This document shows, one piece after another, positions 1 through 10,346 of a stretch of 64,000 bases of DNA. Under the pieces are notes generated by a model that saw only the letters and a program-made list of their open reading frames with translations, searched no databases and was not told the origin of the DNA. The stretch is from positions 6,882,001 through 6,946,000 of the forward strand of contig JBANAY010000003.1 of the NCBI GenBank assembly GCA_037952775.1, given 5' to 3'. This stretch comes from Clonostachys chloroleuca (Eukaryota; Ascomycota; Sordariomycetes; Hypocreales; Bionectriaceae). The position numbers were made by a program, and so were the translations under genes. Each line of letters starts with the position of its first letter. Position 1 is the first letter of the stretch.

Positions 1-2020
1 CGATTGCCAGTTAGTGGTCCCTGAGTTGGACACCAGCGGCAGCGCCCGGCCACTAGGAACAGAGTGCAGTAGCAGCCGTAGCGCAATTGAGGCCAGACAC
101 CCAGCTGAGGCACGCAGCCCGTCGTCTTGGACGGGCAGAGCACTTAGGCACCGTCCAGCTCCATGGCCGTGGAGTGGGAGTGGGCGTCGGAACTCGCTGG
201 TTGGTGGCATGGGCATGGGCATGGGCGTCGGAATTCGCCAGTCTACCGTCTTGGCTGCTGCCGCCGATCATTCTCAAGGACCCTGCGGTGATGTTCTCTC
301 TGTGCTGATGCTGGATCAAGATGCCTTGGCACCAGAGGGCTGACGATGGCTGACGATGGCTGTCTCAGGCTTGCGAGCCACCAGAGGGACGCTCTCGGGC
401 TGATTGGTCCCTACATGCACCATGCGAACAGCAGCAGCCCTAGCCGCCTTCGTATCACCTCCTGGTGTCCCCGCTGAGCTGGCTGCCTTCTGTTCTCCAG
501 CAAACATGCAAACCATATCGTCTGTTGCTCCTGATGGATACGAGGCGTTGACGTAGGGGGCGCGTTCCCACAGCTTCCGATGACTCACTCGTGATCTCTG
601 CTGCCAGTGTACGGCATGCACCCCAGCTCTGGCACCACACCCACATCCCACGGACAGCTGGTGGAGTGCATCAACGCAAACCCATGCAGCCCGTCAACGT
701 GGGGGAGATCTGAATCTCTTCTCATGGCCTGAGTCTCTGCTCATGGCCAGAACCTCTGCTCTGGCCCAGGGCTCCCCTCACTCGGGGGAGATACCCGCTT
801 GCCACTCCAACCCCTTTCTGCCAAATTCCAACATTGTGGCATTTGATGCCGATTATCGAGCCATCCTGTTGGCTCTCTCGCGGTAACCTCACACTCTTAC
901 GGCGCTTTAGGCGGGACATCTCAGAGCCTACTGCCAGACCCAACTGCGAGCAGCACCTCAGCCCCCCGGATGCCTCCTGTTCCCCGCCCTACGTCTGATA
1001 ATCCGCACCTCATTTGATTGTTCGGAAGCTCAGAGCGAGCTAGATAATACGCAGCAACGCGCTAGACCCCACCGCGGTTTGAGCCACAACGACGCTCAAG
1101 AAAAGCAAAGACGGGGAGGTTACACAGCATCGGTCATATGCGCCGTCTCGCCAGATACACCGTGTGTGCGTGCGAGGCGTTCAGGAGCGCTCATTCCAGG
1201 CCACAGACCAAACATCCCCAGACCTCACCTCGTAGACACACAGGCGGGATGCAGACACTGAAGCGAGGCAGCTCAGGTAGTTGAATCCATGGCCCCCTTT
1301 GCACTTGATATTGACGTGAGCTTCTGACTTTGCGCTCTGAACCCTTTTCACGCCGGCACAGTGCCCATATCTGGTGACTTTGTCATGGCCCCATGCCCGT
1401 CGCTGCCTCAGGACAATGTGATATATCACTCCCAGCTCGCCGCGGCCTTCGCCAACAATCCGCACTTCCTCCCACAGCGCCAAATTGAGCCGGAATGCGG
1501 TCCCCTATCGTTCTCTTCCCATTTCTTAGTCCTTCTAGCATTCTAGAAGGGCCACCCCTCCGCTGGGAGGCTCGAATGACTGGCTACGACTTCACCATGC
1601 CTTTCAGCCAGTCGTCTGAGCGCTCCCATCCCCGTCACATGCCCTGCTTTGGTCGGCGGCCAACAACGCATGGCGGATTGAGGGCACGTACGGTCCGTCT
1701 AAGGTGCAGCTAGCTTGGTGACGTAGGCACGGACGACCTCATGCGACGCCCATATATACCAAGCCTCCCACCTTGGACTCTTCTCGATCTTCCCTTCCTC
1801 CATATCCTGCATCGTTACTTCCTCTCATATCTGCATCTTTCCTCCTCCTATATCCTGCATCAAGAAACGTTATGAGCAACAGCAACTTTTGGTCTGAGTG
1901 AGGGCTTTGGCGTAGGTGGCAGGATCTATCTCGCCAGCTAGATAAAGTGTCACCAACCCAAGCATTTACATGCCGTCTACGCGCCCAATACCTAGCCAAC
2001 CAGGGCTTTCAACCTGAGCG
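1..2020. other. Spacer without convincing gene
   Basis: All frames hold only short open stretches, with no recognisable domain, credible start context or consistent splice signals. Local low-complexity DNA is present: a GGCATG-type hexamer run near 206-230 and a directly repeated decamer (GCTGACGATG) near 340-360. A TATA-like stretch lies near 1750 with no clear gene downstream. I see nothing else that can be supported. Confidence 0.6.
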
Positions 2021-2382
2021 ATGTCGACAATGTGCCATCATTTGGTACTGCGTCAACAGCCGGTAAGATTTTTCTTTAGCAGCCAGTGGCAATCAAAGCC
2101 TAGTACTAATGGATTACTGCCTACTCTAGAGCATACCTATCCCTGACTCCGACCATATTTCAATATCTGGCTGGTCCTGAGAGGATCGAGTTGGAGCAGA
2201 GGAAGGTTAAGCTTGAGAGCAAAATAGACGCGTTCAGACAAGATAATGAGCCGAGATGCCCGTCAGATAGCGAAATACTAGAGGTGGCCAAATGGAGAAT
2301 CGAGAGGAGGCTCAACCTAGTTGAACTGGATGGCTGGGAAAACCTAAGTCCTGATGACTTCGAATGGGCCTTTGGCGAGTAG
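2021..2382 (+). CDS. Possible small gene or 3' exons of an unidentified protein
   Basis: The 3' exon runs from about 2130 to the TAG ending at 2382. It encodes a charged, helix-prone tail with EQRKVKLESKIDAF and ends FEWAFGE. A canonical intron is visible just before it (GTAAGA donor at 2062, TACTAAT branch point, CTCTAG acceptor ending 2129). The upstream exon in the matching phase reads YLANQGFQPERCRQCAIIWY, but that frame has no ATG before a stop, so the true 5' end is missing or lies in another exon. I do not recognise the protein. It may be a decayed or partial gene; the coordinates cover only what the splice signals support. Confidence 0.35.
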
Positions 2383-2452
2383 GGCTTTGGGAACAGTTTC
2401 ATTCCCCATTCCATATCAGTAGTCTCGTATTCCTTTGTATTTTCCAACTCTC

Positions 2453-2765
2453 TTTATTATTTGAGTTTTTTTTTTTTCTTTTTAGTTTTTATAGCCCCCC
2501 TCCCCCAAAAAGAAAAAAAAAATAACAGGTTGGATAACTCCAATCACATCTGTGCCACATGCGAGTTTTCTCTTTGTTGATTTCACCTTTCGTTCGATGA
2601 ACCAAAAAAAAAATCTCACATCTATTTCCTTCTTCCCGAAAAGAAGGAAAAGGAGAAAAAAAATGAGAAAGAAAATAAGGAGAAAGAAAGAAAGAAAGAA
2701 AGAAAATAAGGAGAAGGAGAAGACGAAGAGAAGATATTCATATAGAAAAAAAAATTTCCGATAAA
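2453..2765. repeat. Polypyrimidine and polypurine low-complexity tract with (GAAA)n microsatellite
   Basis: The segment starts with T- and C-rich runs (about 2465-2510), then A-rich DNA, then a purine-only stretch (about 2636-2740). The latter contains a GAAA microsatellite at about 2682-2705. It ends about 190 bases before the start codon of the gene at 2953, so it probably lies in that gene's promoter or 5' leader. Every reading frame through it gives low-complexity Lys/Arg or Ser/Phe peptides, so it is not treated as coding. Confidence 0.8.
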
Positions 2766-2952
2766 TAAATGATATCTATTTATCAATATCGACCCTTTGG
2801 TATACTCTTCAGCGTTCATCGACGAATTGACTATTTAAACCCCCACATGAACTGGAAAAATCGACATCATTTGCATTCAAGGCAATACAATCATCAAACA
2901 CTACTGAGCTCGCTCAATTATCCAAGGACGTCGACGTTTTCAATCACAAATC

Positions 2953-4146
2953 ATGGCCGAGACAGTGGACACCCAGGTGCCAACGGAGAGCACACTCTCG
3001 AGCTCTGAAGTCAAGCGCTACCTCCACAAAGATGTCCAGAAAGAGGCTGCACTGGCCGCGGTGGCAGCTACCTATGAAGAAAGATTCCCACGCATGTACA
3101 CTTACAACGGCGAGTTCGCAAGGTGTTTCGAGGCTATCAGAGATGAAGAAGGAAAAGCCAAGTTCACTGAAGAGACCTTGGAAACTGCAAAAGCTCTTCA
3201 GCCGGCCATTGACTACTACTCGAACGTCCTTCCCAGCGAGTTCCTCCTCTTACCCTTTTTCTCCGACAAGAACGGGAGGAGCGCCCATTTTGGCCCCTTG
3301 CCGCCGGTGGCCGACTCGGATGTGCACCGATTTCAAAATGGTTTATACCGGCTCCAATCAATGTACGAGATTGTCCGCCGAGACATCAGCTCGGTCGGTA
3401 TCCATTACGGTCTTGATAGAAGGACGGTGCGGCCCTATTCTCGTTTGCAACTAAACCAAGCCAAAATGCTACATGAAATGTTTGTCTATCGGATGTTTCA
3501 AGGTATGTATCCAGTACGCTTCTTTTTTGGTCATATAATTAACCTAGGCCTTTGAATAGTCTGCGACAAGCACTTAGACGACATCGAGAGGCGAAAGTTC
3601 AGGCCCGATCCGGCAGCCCGGAAGCCGCGCGACATGGTGATCATTCGTGGCATCGTATGTCACGGCCTGAAGTTTATGCACGAATTTGAAACGCAAACCA
3701 CCTACAAGGGCAGGGAGGAGCTTATCCGGAAAATCACCAAACGTGCTCACTGGGGTGAGCCGGATTTCTGGGAAGGCCCAACCGAGCTCTCAGAGGACCA
3801 GTCTTCAGCGGAACAGCCTTCAGAGGAAAAGCTTTCAGAGGAACAGCCTTCAGAGGAACAGCCTTCAGAGGATCAGCTTTTAGAGGAACTATGCGCCATA
3901 CAACGTACCTTCGACAATTTACTTGGGTATATCCCACGTGAGTGTGTAAAGGGTCCGTGTCGAGAATGCAACTATTATGAAAATGACTGGCCCTCCCTGG
4001 AAGAGATGGAAATTGAAAAATCCATAAAACTCTTTTTTAGCGAGCTTCCTGAAAGATACGACGAAGTAATCAAATTTGAGGAATGGGCCAAACGTGCTAG
4101 GCAAGAATATAAATCCGGACACATCCACCCTGCCGGTGACAACTAG
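2953..4146 (+). CDS. Hypothetical protein with pentapeptide S-E-E-Q-P repeat, two exons
   Basis: Two exons, 2953-3502 and 3560-4146, joined across a 57-nt intron (GTATGT donor, AATAG acceptor). They give about 378 residues. The ATG has good context (ATCATGG) and follows a leader rich in CAA and TCA. No known domain is recognised. The first exon is mixed alpha-helical. The second contains seven copies of a five-residue Ser-Glu-Glu-Gln-Pro type unit (residues about 262-296), then a Cys cluster (KGPCRECNYY) that could bind a metal. No signal peptide or membrane span is seen, so a cytosolic or nuclear protein is likely. The reading phase is kept across the splice site. Gene existence is well supported; function is unknown. 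Confidence 0.75.
3787..3891 (+). repeat. Coding minisatellite, seven 15-bp units
   Basis: Seven head-to-tail 15-base units, type CCTTCAGAGGAACAG, lie in frame inside the second exon of the gene at 2953. The central units are nearly identical and the first and last diverge. Because the unit is a multiple of three, gain or loss of copies keeps the frame, so the acidic linker can vary in length between strains. Confidence 0.9.
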
Positions 4147-6042
4147 GCAACTCAGGCTGGTGTTTCGGATTTCAGTTAGTTTGAATAGAATCATGGTTTG
4201 CTCTCTTAAGAAGGCCAATGTGCACACGCGTGATCTAATCAGTCATCACTCATACTTGACTCGTGTCTACCGCTTGTAGCAGCCCTAGCATTCAGACCAA
4301 CGGATGGGCTTAATACAAAGGAGGAGTGAACCTAAGATTAGAATTAACTGTAAGCACTTGCGAATTTTCTTTTCCCCAGTCGGTGAATCCAAGCTGCTGT
4401 ATTAGTCCCTGTAGTGAAACGAACAGTGGATGAGATCAGTGGTGGTCAGGGCATAGACATAGCTTTAGTAAAATGGCCAGGATAAGGGTATACGGATGAG
4501 AGAGTTCGAGTATAAAGCAGAAAACAGCAATGAAGATGCTAGAACCGGCATCTCTACACAATGAATACCAGGTTAAGAGCATATTCATGAAATAGCACCC
4601 ATCTTCATCTTCAAAAGGTATTTTAGGTCACGCGAGGCGCCATGGCAGATTGAAAAGGCCTTCAACCCGTGGTGATAGGTACAGAGAGTATCAAATCCCA
4701 GTCTCTCTCATCGCAGATCACGGCGGAAATTATCAACACCAACCGGCCGGCACAGATCTTCCCATCAAGCCCTGAAGTTTCTCAATACATGCGCCGAGGT
4801 CGTCTAGTTCTGCTATATCCAGATGGGCGAGCACTTTTACTGGTACCCCCAGTCAAGTGTTTCAGCGTTGCCCACCCGACGAGGTGGTACTAATGAAGGG
4901 CTGATAAACGCAACTGATGCAGTGGGAAGTTCGACGTAGAATGCACTCTTTGTTATTTCATCCGCTACTACACCACAAGCTAAACAGCGGCATATGCCTA
5001 GCCCAGGTAACCAAAGTAGTTCAAAGTATCATCTTGAACTATTCGAAGACGATCGCCAAATTGCGTGCACCAGAGTCCAGCCTCTGAGATCAATTTGTAA
5101 GCACCTACTTGTCGCTAGCATCAGCACGTATAAGTAGCCCAATGCAGTATCTAGTTGAGAGCTGCTCCCTACGGATGCACGCTTTTCGTAGCGCCTCACC
5201 TTCGGAAATAGCGCACAGATGGCGAGCTCTCTTTCGCCATGGAAACCACGAGTCTAACCTCCATATACTTGGGGCGCTTATCAGGGTCGACGTGGTCAGT
5301 CCGGCGGGGATGAGCCTGAAGCTGTTGGGGGCGGAATAAGTGAAACTGGAATGGGGCCCAGCGGCTAATTACGTGTATCAACAGTGGCTGTAGCTGATTA
5401 GCTCGTCTCTAAATTTATCATCTCGCATTTGGCTGACACTGGAGAAAAGCCAAGTTCAGCTAGTTAAACCATGAGCCGGCCGTCGTCCTGCCTCATCTTA
5501 CTTGCATTGAATTACCGCCGGCCAAGTTGCAAACCAAATAGACCTCAGCCAATGCGGCCGGGCAGAATGGCTGAAATGTGTGCCGATTGATTGGTCATAA
5601 CAGAGGATTGGCAAACTCAAGCGCCATGGCCAGCACCCGCAGAAATGTCGCAGCTGAATTGCCACAAGGGCACAGCCTTCTAGCCATTTCCGACCTACTG
5701 CAGCGTATTATTAGTTATTGTCTGTCCGAAACAAGGTGGTCAGCAAGGAGCTAGGGGCAGTCTCAACCGCCATAATCGGCAGTCAGCAGCATATTCTGCG
5801 GCCATCGTAGACCTAATACTTGAATTCATTGGCCTAACTATAAGGCATCTGGACTGGCGCTTGCATAGCCTGCTCATTGCCTTAGCAAGACATTACCGAG
5901 CTGCTGAGAGGCTGGGCAAACCCCGACGATCCGCCTCTCGCCCAACGCATTAATAAGTGGCTGCCCCTTCATCATCTATCAGTATGAAGCGTAACATTGC
6001 ATTCAGCATCTTTCTTCTCCATCCTTGTTCAATCACTTCAGC
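4147..6042. other. Spacer
   Basis: About 1.9 kb with only short, unconvincing open frames on both strands. The 3' end must hold the promoter of the membrane-protein gene starting at 6043; a pyrimidine-rich leader (TTTCTTCTCC) directly precedes that start. No repeat or RNA gene was recognised. Confidence 0.6.
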
Positions 6043-7515
6043 ATGCACCAGTCTTTCTACGCCTATAATCTCACACGCCCGTACCCATACAGGTGGTTTA
6101 CGCCTGTCCTCGTAGTCGGTGGTTGTTTATTTACGACCCTTTTTTCATTGCTAAACGTTGCCACGAATGGCTACGAACTGACCGCCAAATCAACCTCAGA
6201 TCCCAATTCCACCCTGGTTGAGAGAGACTGGCTTAGCTCCGTGCCGTCCTTCCTCAGAGGTGTGCGCTCACAGTGTGACAGCACCATCATACCACTGCAG
6301 AGCCTCCTAAAAACAAACAACTCGGCCTTGCCGTACACAGTCGACAGAGTATGGAGAAGAACGGAAGGCGGCGGGAAGGAGACTTTGGGATCCTTGGTGT
6401 ATCATAACCAGCCGCTGCAAGAGTGCCGGGTCATTTTCGTCGAGACCAACATCGAGGTCCAAACTCGCTCGGCATCACAGCTAGCCCGAATACCCGTCGG
6501 AGGAGCAGTGGAAACCAGGGTAGAGTGCTTCTTCGAGAGCGAAGATGGCCGGACCTTCCTCCAGCTCTCGTCCGTCTACGACCCTATCCCAACCTCGAAC
6601 AGCTCGGTGCAGTACTTCTTGTATAGCAGCCCAACCAAGCAAGCCAACCTATACTGGGGATCGTGGTTGATGCGCATCTACTGGGCAGACATCATGCGGA
6701 ACTTTGCCAAGAAGAATTCCGACGAGAAAAACAGGTGGATCAGCGCCAACCTCCAGGTCAAGTACTCGTCAACCAGGCCCGAGATCACGGACGATGATAT
6801 GAGAAATCCCGACTTTTTCTACGTTTCGTGCTTCTTCAACAGAAGAGGCGACGGTGCGGCCAGGGGCGACTTCGATTTCGATGTCTGCAGCAACGGCAAT
6901 AACAACATCACGGCCCTGAGCAGCGGCAGCGCAGGGGCGCTGGAGATGCCAGACTTTTGGTCGTCGTACAACATCCTCTCCAAGGTTATGTACTACACCA
7001 CGCTGGCGGATCTCGGCCGCGACGACCGGTCCATCCCCAACCTGCTTAGCCGCCGCGCGCTGGTCGAGGAGCTGAGCCGGGACCTGAACAAGACCCGGCA
7101 GGGCCTGGCCCCCGCGTGGCAATGGGGCATCGGGCCCGAGTTCCCGAGCGGCAAGGCCTTCTCCGCCGCGGACTACTCCGACGCCGACATGCAGGTGACG
7201 CCGTCGGTGCTGGCCTCGACCTACCTGTGCAAGGTGCGCAGGCTCAAAGACCCGGCGCGGCTCGTCATGGCCGTGCTCGTGTCCAACCTCGTGTTCCTGA
7301 GCGCGCTGTGGACGGCTTACGTTTGGGTCGTCGACGTGTTCCTAGTAGGCAGGGCGACGATCCTAGAGCTGGAACCTCGCCCGGCGCAAGACAATGGGCG
7401 CGCGTCCCCGGCTTCCATGTACGAGACGGAGATGACACCGCTGAAGCCCGAGTTTCAGAAGGGTGTCTCGGATGGCAGTGCTTCGGTGGACGACTTTGGG
7501 AGGACTACGAGGTAG
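6043..7515 (+). CDS. Fungal two-anchor transmembrane protein, function unknown
   Basis: Single exon of 490 residues. I chose the ATG at 6043 (MHQSFYAYN) because the extra upstream frame has only a TTG. After a short cytosolic tail rich in aromatic residues and prolines comes a membrane span at about residues 17-38 (WFTPVLVVGGCLFTTLFSLL). A large domain follows with many N-glycosylation sequons (NST, NNS, NSS, NIT, NKT). A second span lies near residues 398-425 (LVMAVLVSNLVFLSALW), followed by a cytosolic tail of about 60 residues. The central domain therefore probably faces the ER lumen or cell exterior. The layout resembles an abundant uncharacterised fungal membrane family; this is pattern recognition, not a database hit. 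No enzyme motif is visible. Confidence 0.85.
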   Translation: MHQSFYAYNLTRPYPYRWFTPVLVVGGCLFTTLFSLLNVATNGYELTAKSTSDPNSTLVERDWLSSVPSFLRGVRSQCDSTIIPLQSLLKTNNSALPYTVDRVWRRTEGGGKETLGSLVYHNQPLQECRVIFVETNIEVQTRSASQLARIPVGGAVETRVECFFESEDGRTFLQLSSVYDPIPTSNSSVQYFLYSSPTKQANLYWGSWLMRIYWADIMRNFAKKNSDEKNRWISANLQVKYSSTRPEITDDDMRNPDFFYVSCFFNRRGDGAARGDFDFDVCSNGNNNITALSSGSAGALEMPDFWSSYNILSKVMYYTTLADLGRDDRSIPNLLSRRALVEELSRDLNKTRQGLAPAWQWGIGPEFPSGKAFSAADYSDADMQVTPSVLASTYLCKVRRLKDPARLVMAVLVSNLVFLSALWTAYVWVVDVFLVGRATILELEPRPAQDNGRASPASMYETEMTPLKPEFQKGVSDGSASVDDFGRTTR

Positions 7516-8580
7516 TTGTTAGGTCAGCACCGACGTAGGTGTTTACCTATCATAACAAAGCAAAAGAAATTACTACACTTTGAGCATTCAAATTTTGCGA
7601 GATGGTTCGGACGTAGCTTGATGTTTTGTTTAAAAATTGTCTCCTTTCAACACGTTGACAATGGCGTCAACATGGTAAGGTGCTAGATAAAATAAGAGCA
7701 TTGATTTAGCTGAGTATGGCGTAGATGCTGGCACACAATTCTGTACGGGCTTAGAAGACGCCAAAGATGGACTGCATCCATTCGATAAATCACGATTTTG
7801 TTCTCAATGGTATATTATCTATGCTTATGATATGATAGTATCTCTGTGTAGAGAAGAGGGTTCATTGTGACTATCCATGGGGTGTTTTTGTGCAGGTGCG
7901 TTTCTTCTATGAGTCTTCTTTGTGATAAATCTTTGTAGCAATCTGCAAAAGCTGAGGACAACAGATACTATTGTTACATGAGGTTGAAAAGTCTGCCCAT
8001 TACTCAAAGAAGAATTCGACGGCGCAAAGTTAAAGGACCTGCCTTTATTACGAAAGCATTGAGGAATCATAAATGCCTTGATTCATGAAAATTGAAGGAA
8101 ACAATTGCATCTATTCAATCAAGCGTTAATCAGTTGATAATTTTTTTTTTTTTTTTTTTTTGGCTCGGTTCTATTGTTCGACAATGAAAGGATGTATCCA
8201 TTCTTGGAGGGAGCCCAGCTTCTAGGGATGGTCGTATGTGCTACGGACGCATCATGCTCTCATTCAACTTTCATCTTCCGGAGTATGTTGAATAATACAA
8301 GCGACAGCCGAAAAGATGACAATATTGTGGCTGTGTGGTCATGCTTATGAGAAACCAGCGCTGTGACGGATGTTGCTCGAGTCATGGCAAGTCTAGGGTA
8401 GCAGATCATGAGGAAGGCACCACCAATCAATCGCTGGGCAATTGATTTTTGCCAGCTCAGCCACAACAACAATGTCTCGCTCGTCCATCATCGCGACCTC
8501 TGCTGGTCTGACGCTGCCGTAATACCATACCAAGCCAGTAAGCACACGGGCCTTGATCCCGAGCGCAAGCCTACCCGAGC
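7516..8580. other. Spacer with 21-base T tract
   Basis: About 1.06 kb between two plus-strand genes. It holds a 21-base homopolymeric T run at 8141-8161 and AT-rich DNA. Open frames are short and unsupported. Confidence 0.6.
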
Positions 8581-9738
8581 ATGAGTGAGCCCACCTTCCC
8601 CAAATTCGGCCAACTTCCACAGGAGTTGCAGTTGGCAATCTGGGATCATGCAACCATTCGCCCTGGGCCGGCACCGGCCGCTCATCGATTCATCATCCAC
8701 GGCCAAGGCTTTCTTACCCGGACCATCAGACTGAGCTCGATCAAGGGCAGCCCTCTGAAGCTCGGCACGGCCTACACGCTGCTCGTGCCGTGGGACAACA
8801 ATGACTCCGCCTATCTTCTCGACAGCGCGTTATGGACTGCCTCGACTGCCTCGCGGGCCGCCATGCTGAGGCGGTACAAGAAGAACGAATGGTGGGCAGA
8901 CGCACACAGAGAGCACCCTGGCCAACTGCCAAAGGAGCTCGCACGACGTGGCCAGTATGGCGATGAGGGCGGGGCAGCGCACACCGCGTCATACACCGAC
9001 CCGACGACTGGCAACCTGCGTTACATCACTTTTACCGGTGAAGACCTGATCCATCTTGATCCCCTGGGAGTCGACTCTGTCGATTGGTTTCATCACTATG
9101 CTTCAGATAATCTGCCCCTGATCAACTACCGAGGGCTGGAGCGCTCCACGTCAGAGGCGGGCTTTCTCCCCTTGAACATTGCCATCGACTACGATCCGGC
9201 CATGCTGCATCTCATGGAGGGTCGCCCCGTTCATCGATGTGACGGGCCCCTGAAGATGTCGCAGCCCGGTATCTTGGACATGGTCACCTTGCTACATGAG
9301 CTGGCGGGTAGGAGCCTCTGGTTCGTTGATCATCGTCTCAAAAAGCGCGTGGTCGATGCAATGCCAGTCCCGTCCAGCCAAGCCCCCGCCATTCAGAAGA
9401 TAGTGGACGATGAGGGAAAGAAGTTCTACGCGAATGATGCCGTCTATGTTGAGGTCCGACGCGATGATATGCACCTATGGGAGATATACGAGGATGAAAG
9501 CTCTCCGTTTGAATTTCTCGACAGCCTAAGCCGTTTCAACATTGAGGATCTCTCGAGGGTGAAGATACTGGCTTGTCAGATGGCGCCTGGAAAGCCGCCG
9601 CGGATGAAAATCCCCGAGAATTCAGGGTGCGATGTCTGCAGTCCACCTCCTCCAAGACGAATGAGGCCGCGCGATCCTCCGCCTGATGAATCCGATGGCG
9701 ATTCAATTACGTCGGCCGATCTGAATCTCTTCGACTAA
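8581..9738 (+). CDS. 2EXR-domain protein (385 aa)
   Basis: Single exon of 385 residues starting at the ATG at 8581. The N-terminus carries the 2EXR signature, here F-x2-F-G-Q-L-P-Q-E-L-Q-L-A-I-W (residues about 5-21), an F-box-like motif common in filamentous ascomycetes. The rest is soluble, with no signal peptide or membrane span. The C-terminus is Pro-rich (CSPPPPRRMRPRDPPP) and ends acidic. 2EXR proteins are a large, poorly characterised fungal family; a role as protein-interaction adaptor is only inferred from the F-box-like region. Two more 2EXR genes (36.6-38.5 kb and 40.3-41.1 kb) and a relic (63.05 kb) lie in this window. Confidence 0.85.
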   Translation: MSEPTFPKFGQLPQELQLAIWDHATIRPGPAPAAHRFIIHGQGFLTRTIRLSSIKGSPLKLGTAYTLLVPWDNNDSAYLLDSALWTASTASRAAMLRRYKKNEWWADAHREHPGQLPKELARRGQYGDEGGAAHTASYTDPTTGNLRYITFTGEDLIHLDPLGVDSVDWFHHYASDNLPLINYRGLERSTSEAGFLPLNIAIDYDPAMLHLMEGRPVHRCDGPLKMSQPGILDMVTLLHELAGRSLWFVDHRLKKRVVDAMPVPSSQAPAIQKIVDDEGKKFYANDAVYVEVRRDDMHLWEIYEDESSPFEFLDSLSRFNIEDLSRVKILACQMAPGKPPRMKIPENSGCDVCSPPPPRRMRPRDPPPDESDGDSITSADLNLFD

Positions 9739-10346
9739 GGTGATGGAGGGAAATGACTGGTCGCCACAGCACTTGATCGGAACAAATATGACAACATTAG
9801 CAGAGTAGGAGACAGATTTAAATCTGCAGTACAAAGTATTGGTAATTATAATGTCAAACCCTGGGAGACTTTCATATCCTTATATCACGTGATTCGGTTC
9901 AAGTGATTGAGATGTGGTGGATCTTGCCAGCCATTGTCCCAACCCAATCTGCACCGAATCTGCATCTGGGGTGAAGATGAAGACAAGGGACCGCAACTGG
10001 AAAATAACGCTCGAGACCGTAGATAATGCAAATCATGCTCCTACGAATGGCCCGAAATTCATATCCGAAAACCGGACCGGCCGGCGTGATCTGATTGCCC
10101 GGTGACGTGCTAGTTGGAGATAATCGCTAGATCCAACCCCATTATGGCGTGATCAAGAGCCTCTCAGACGTTATCATGAACATGCAGGAAGAGGGGATCT
10201 CCACAGTGAGGGACGATGAATACCTGGTGAGTCGCTCATTGAGCCTCGTATTATCTCGGTCTCCCGCTGTTGAATCTTGAAAGATATCTCACCCATAGTC
10301 AGGTCAGGACAAGACGCTGCTGGTGAATATCTCGTCATAAGACAAA
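9739..10346. other. Spacer upstream of monooxygenase, with a short coding-like relic
   Basis: About 600 bases. An open frame at 10149-10226 reads like coding sequence (contains SDVIMNMQEEGISTV) and is followed by a consensus GTGAGT donor at 10227. No phase-matching downstream exon was found that would join it to the monooxygenase, so it is left as a possible relic. Confidence 0.4.

Noticed and set aside
10149..10226. Short coding-like segment ending at a GTGAGT donor, as 5' exon of the monooxygenase
   Set aside because: No downstream acceptor keeps an open phase into the monooxygenase, whose own ATG at 10347 has good context.
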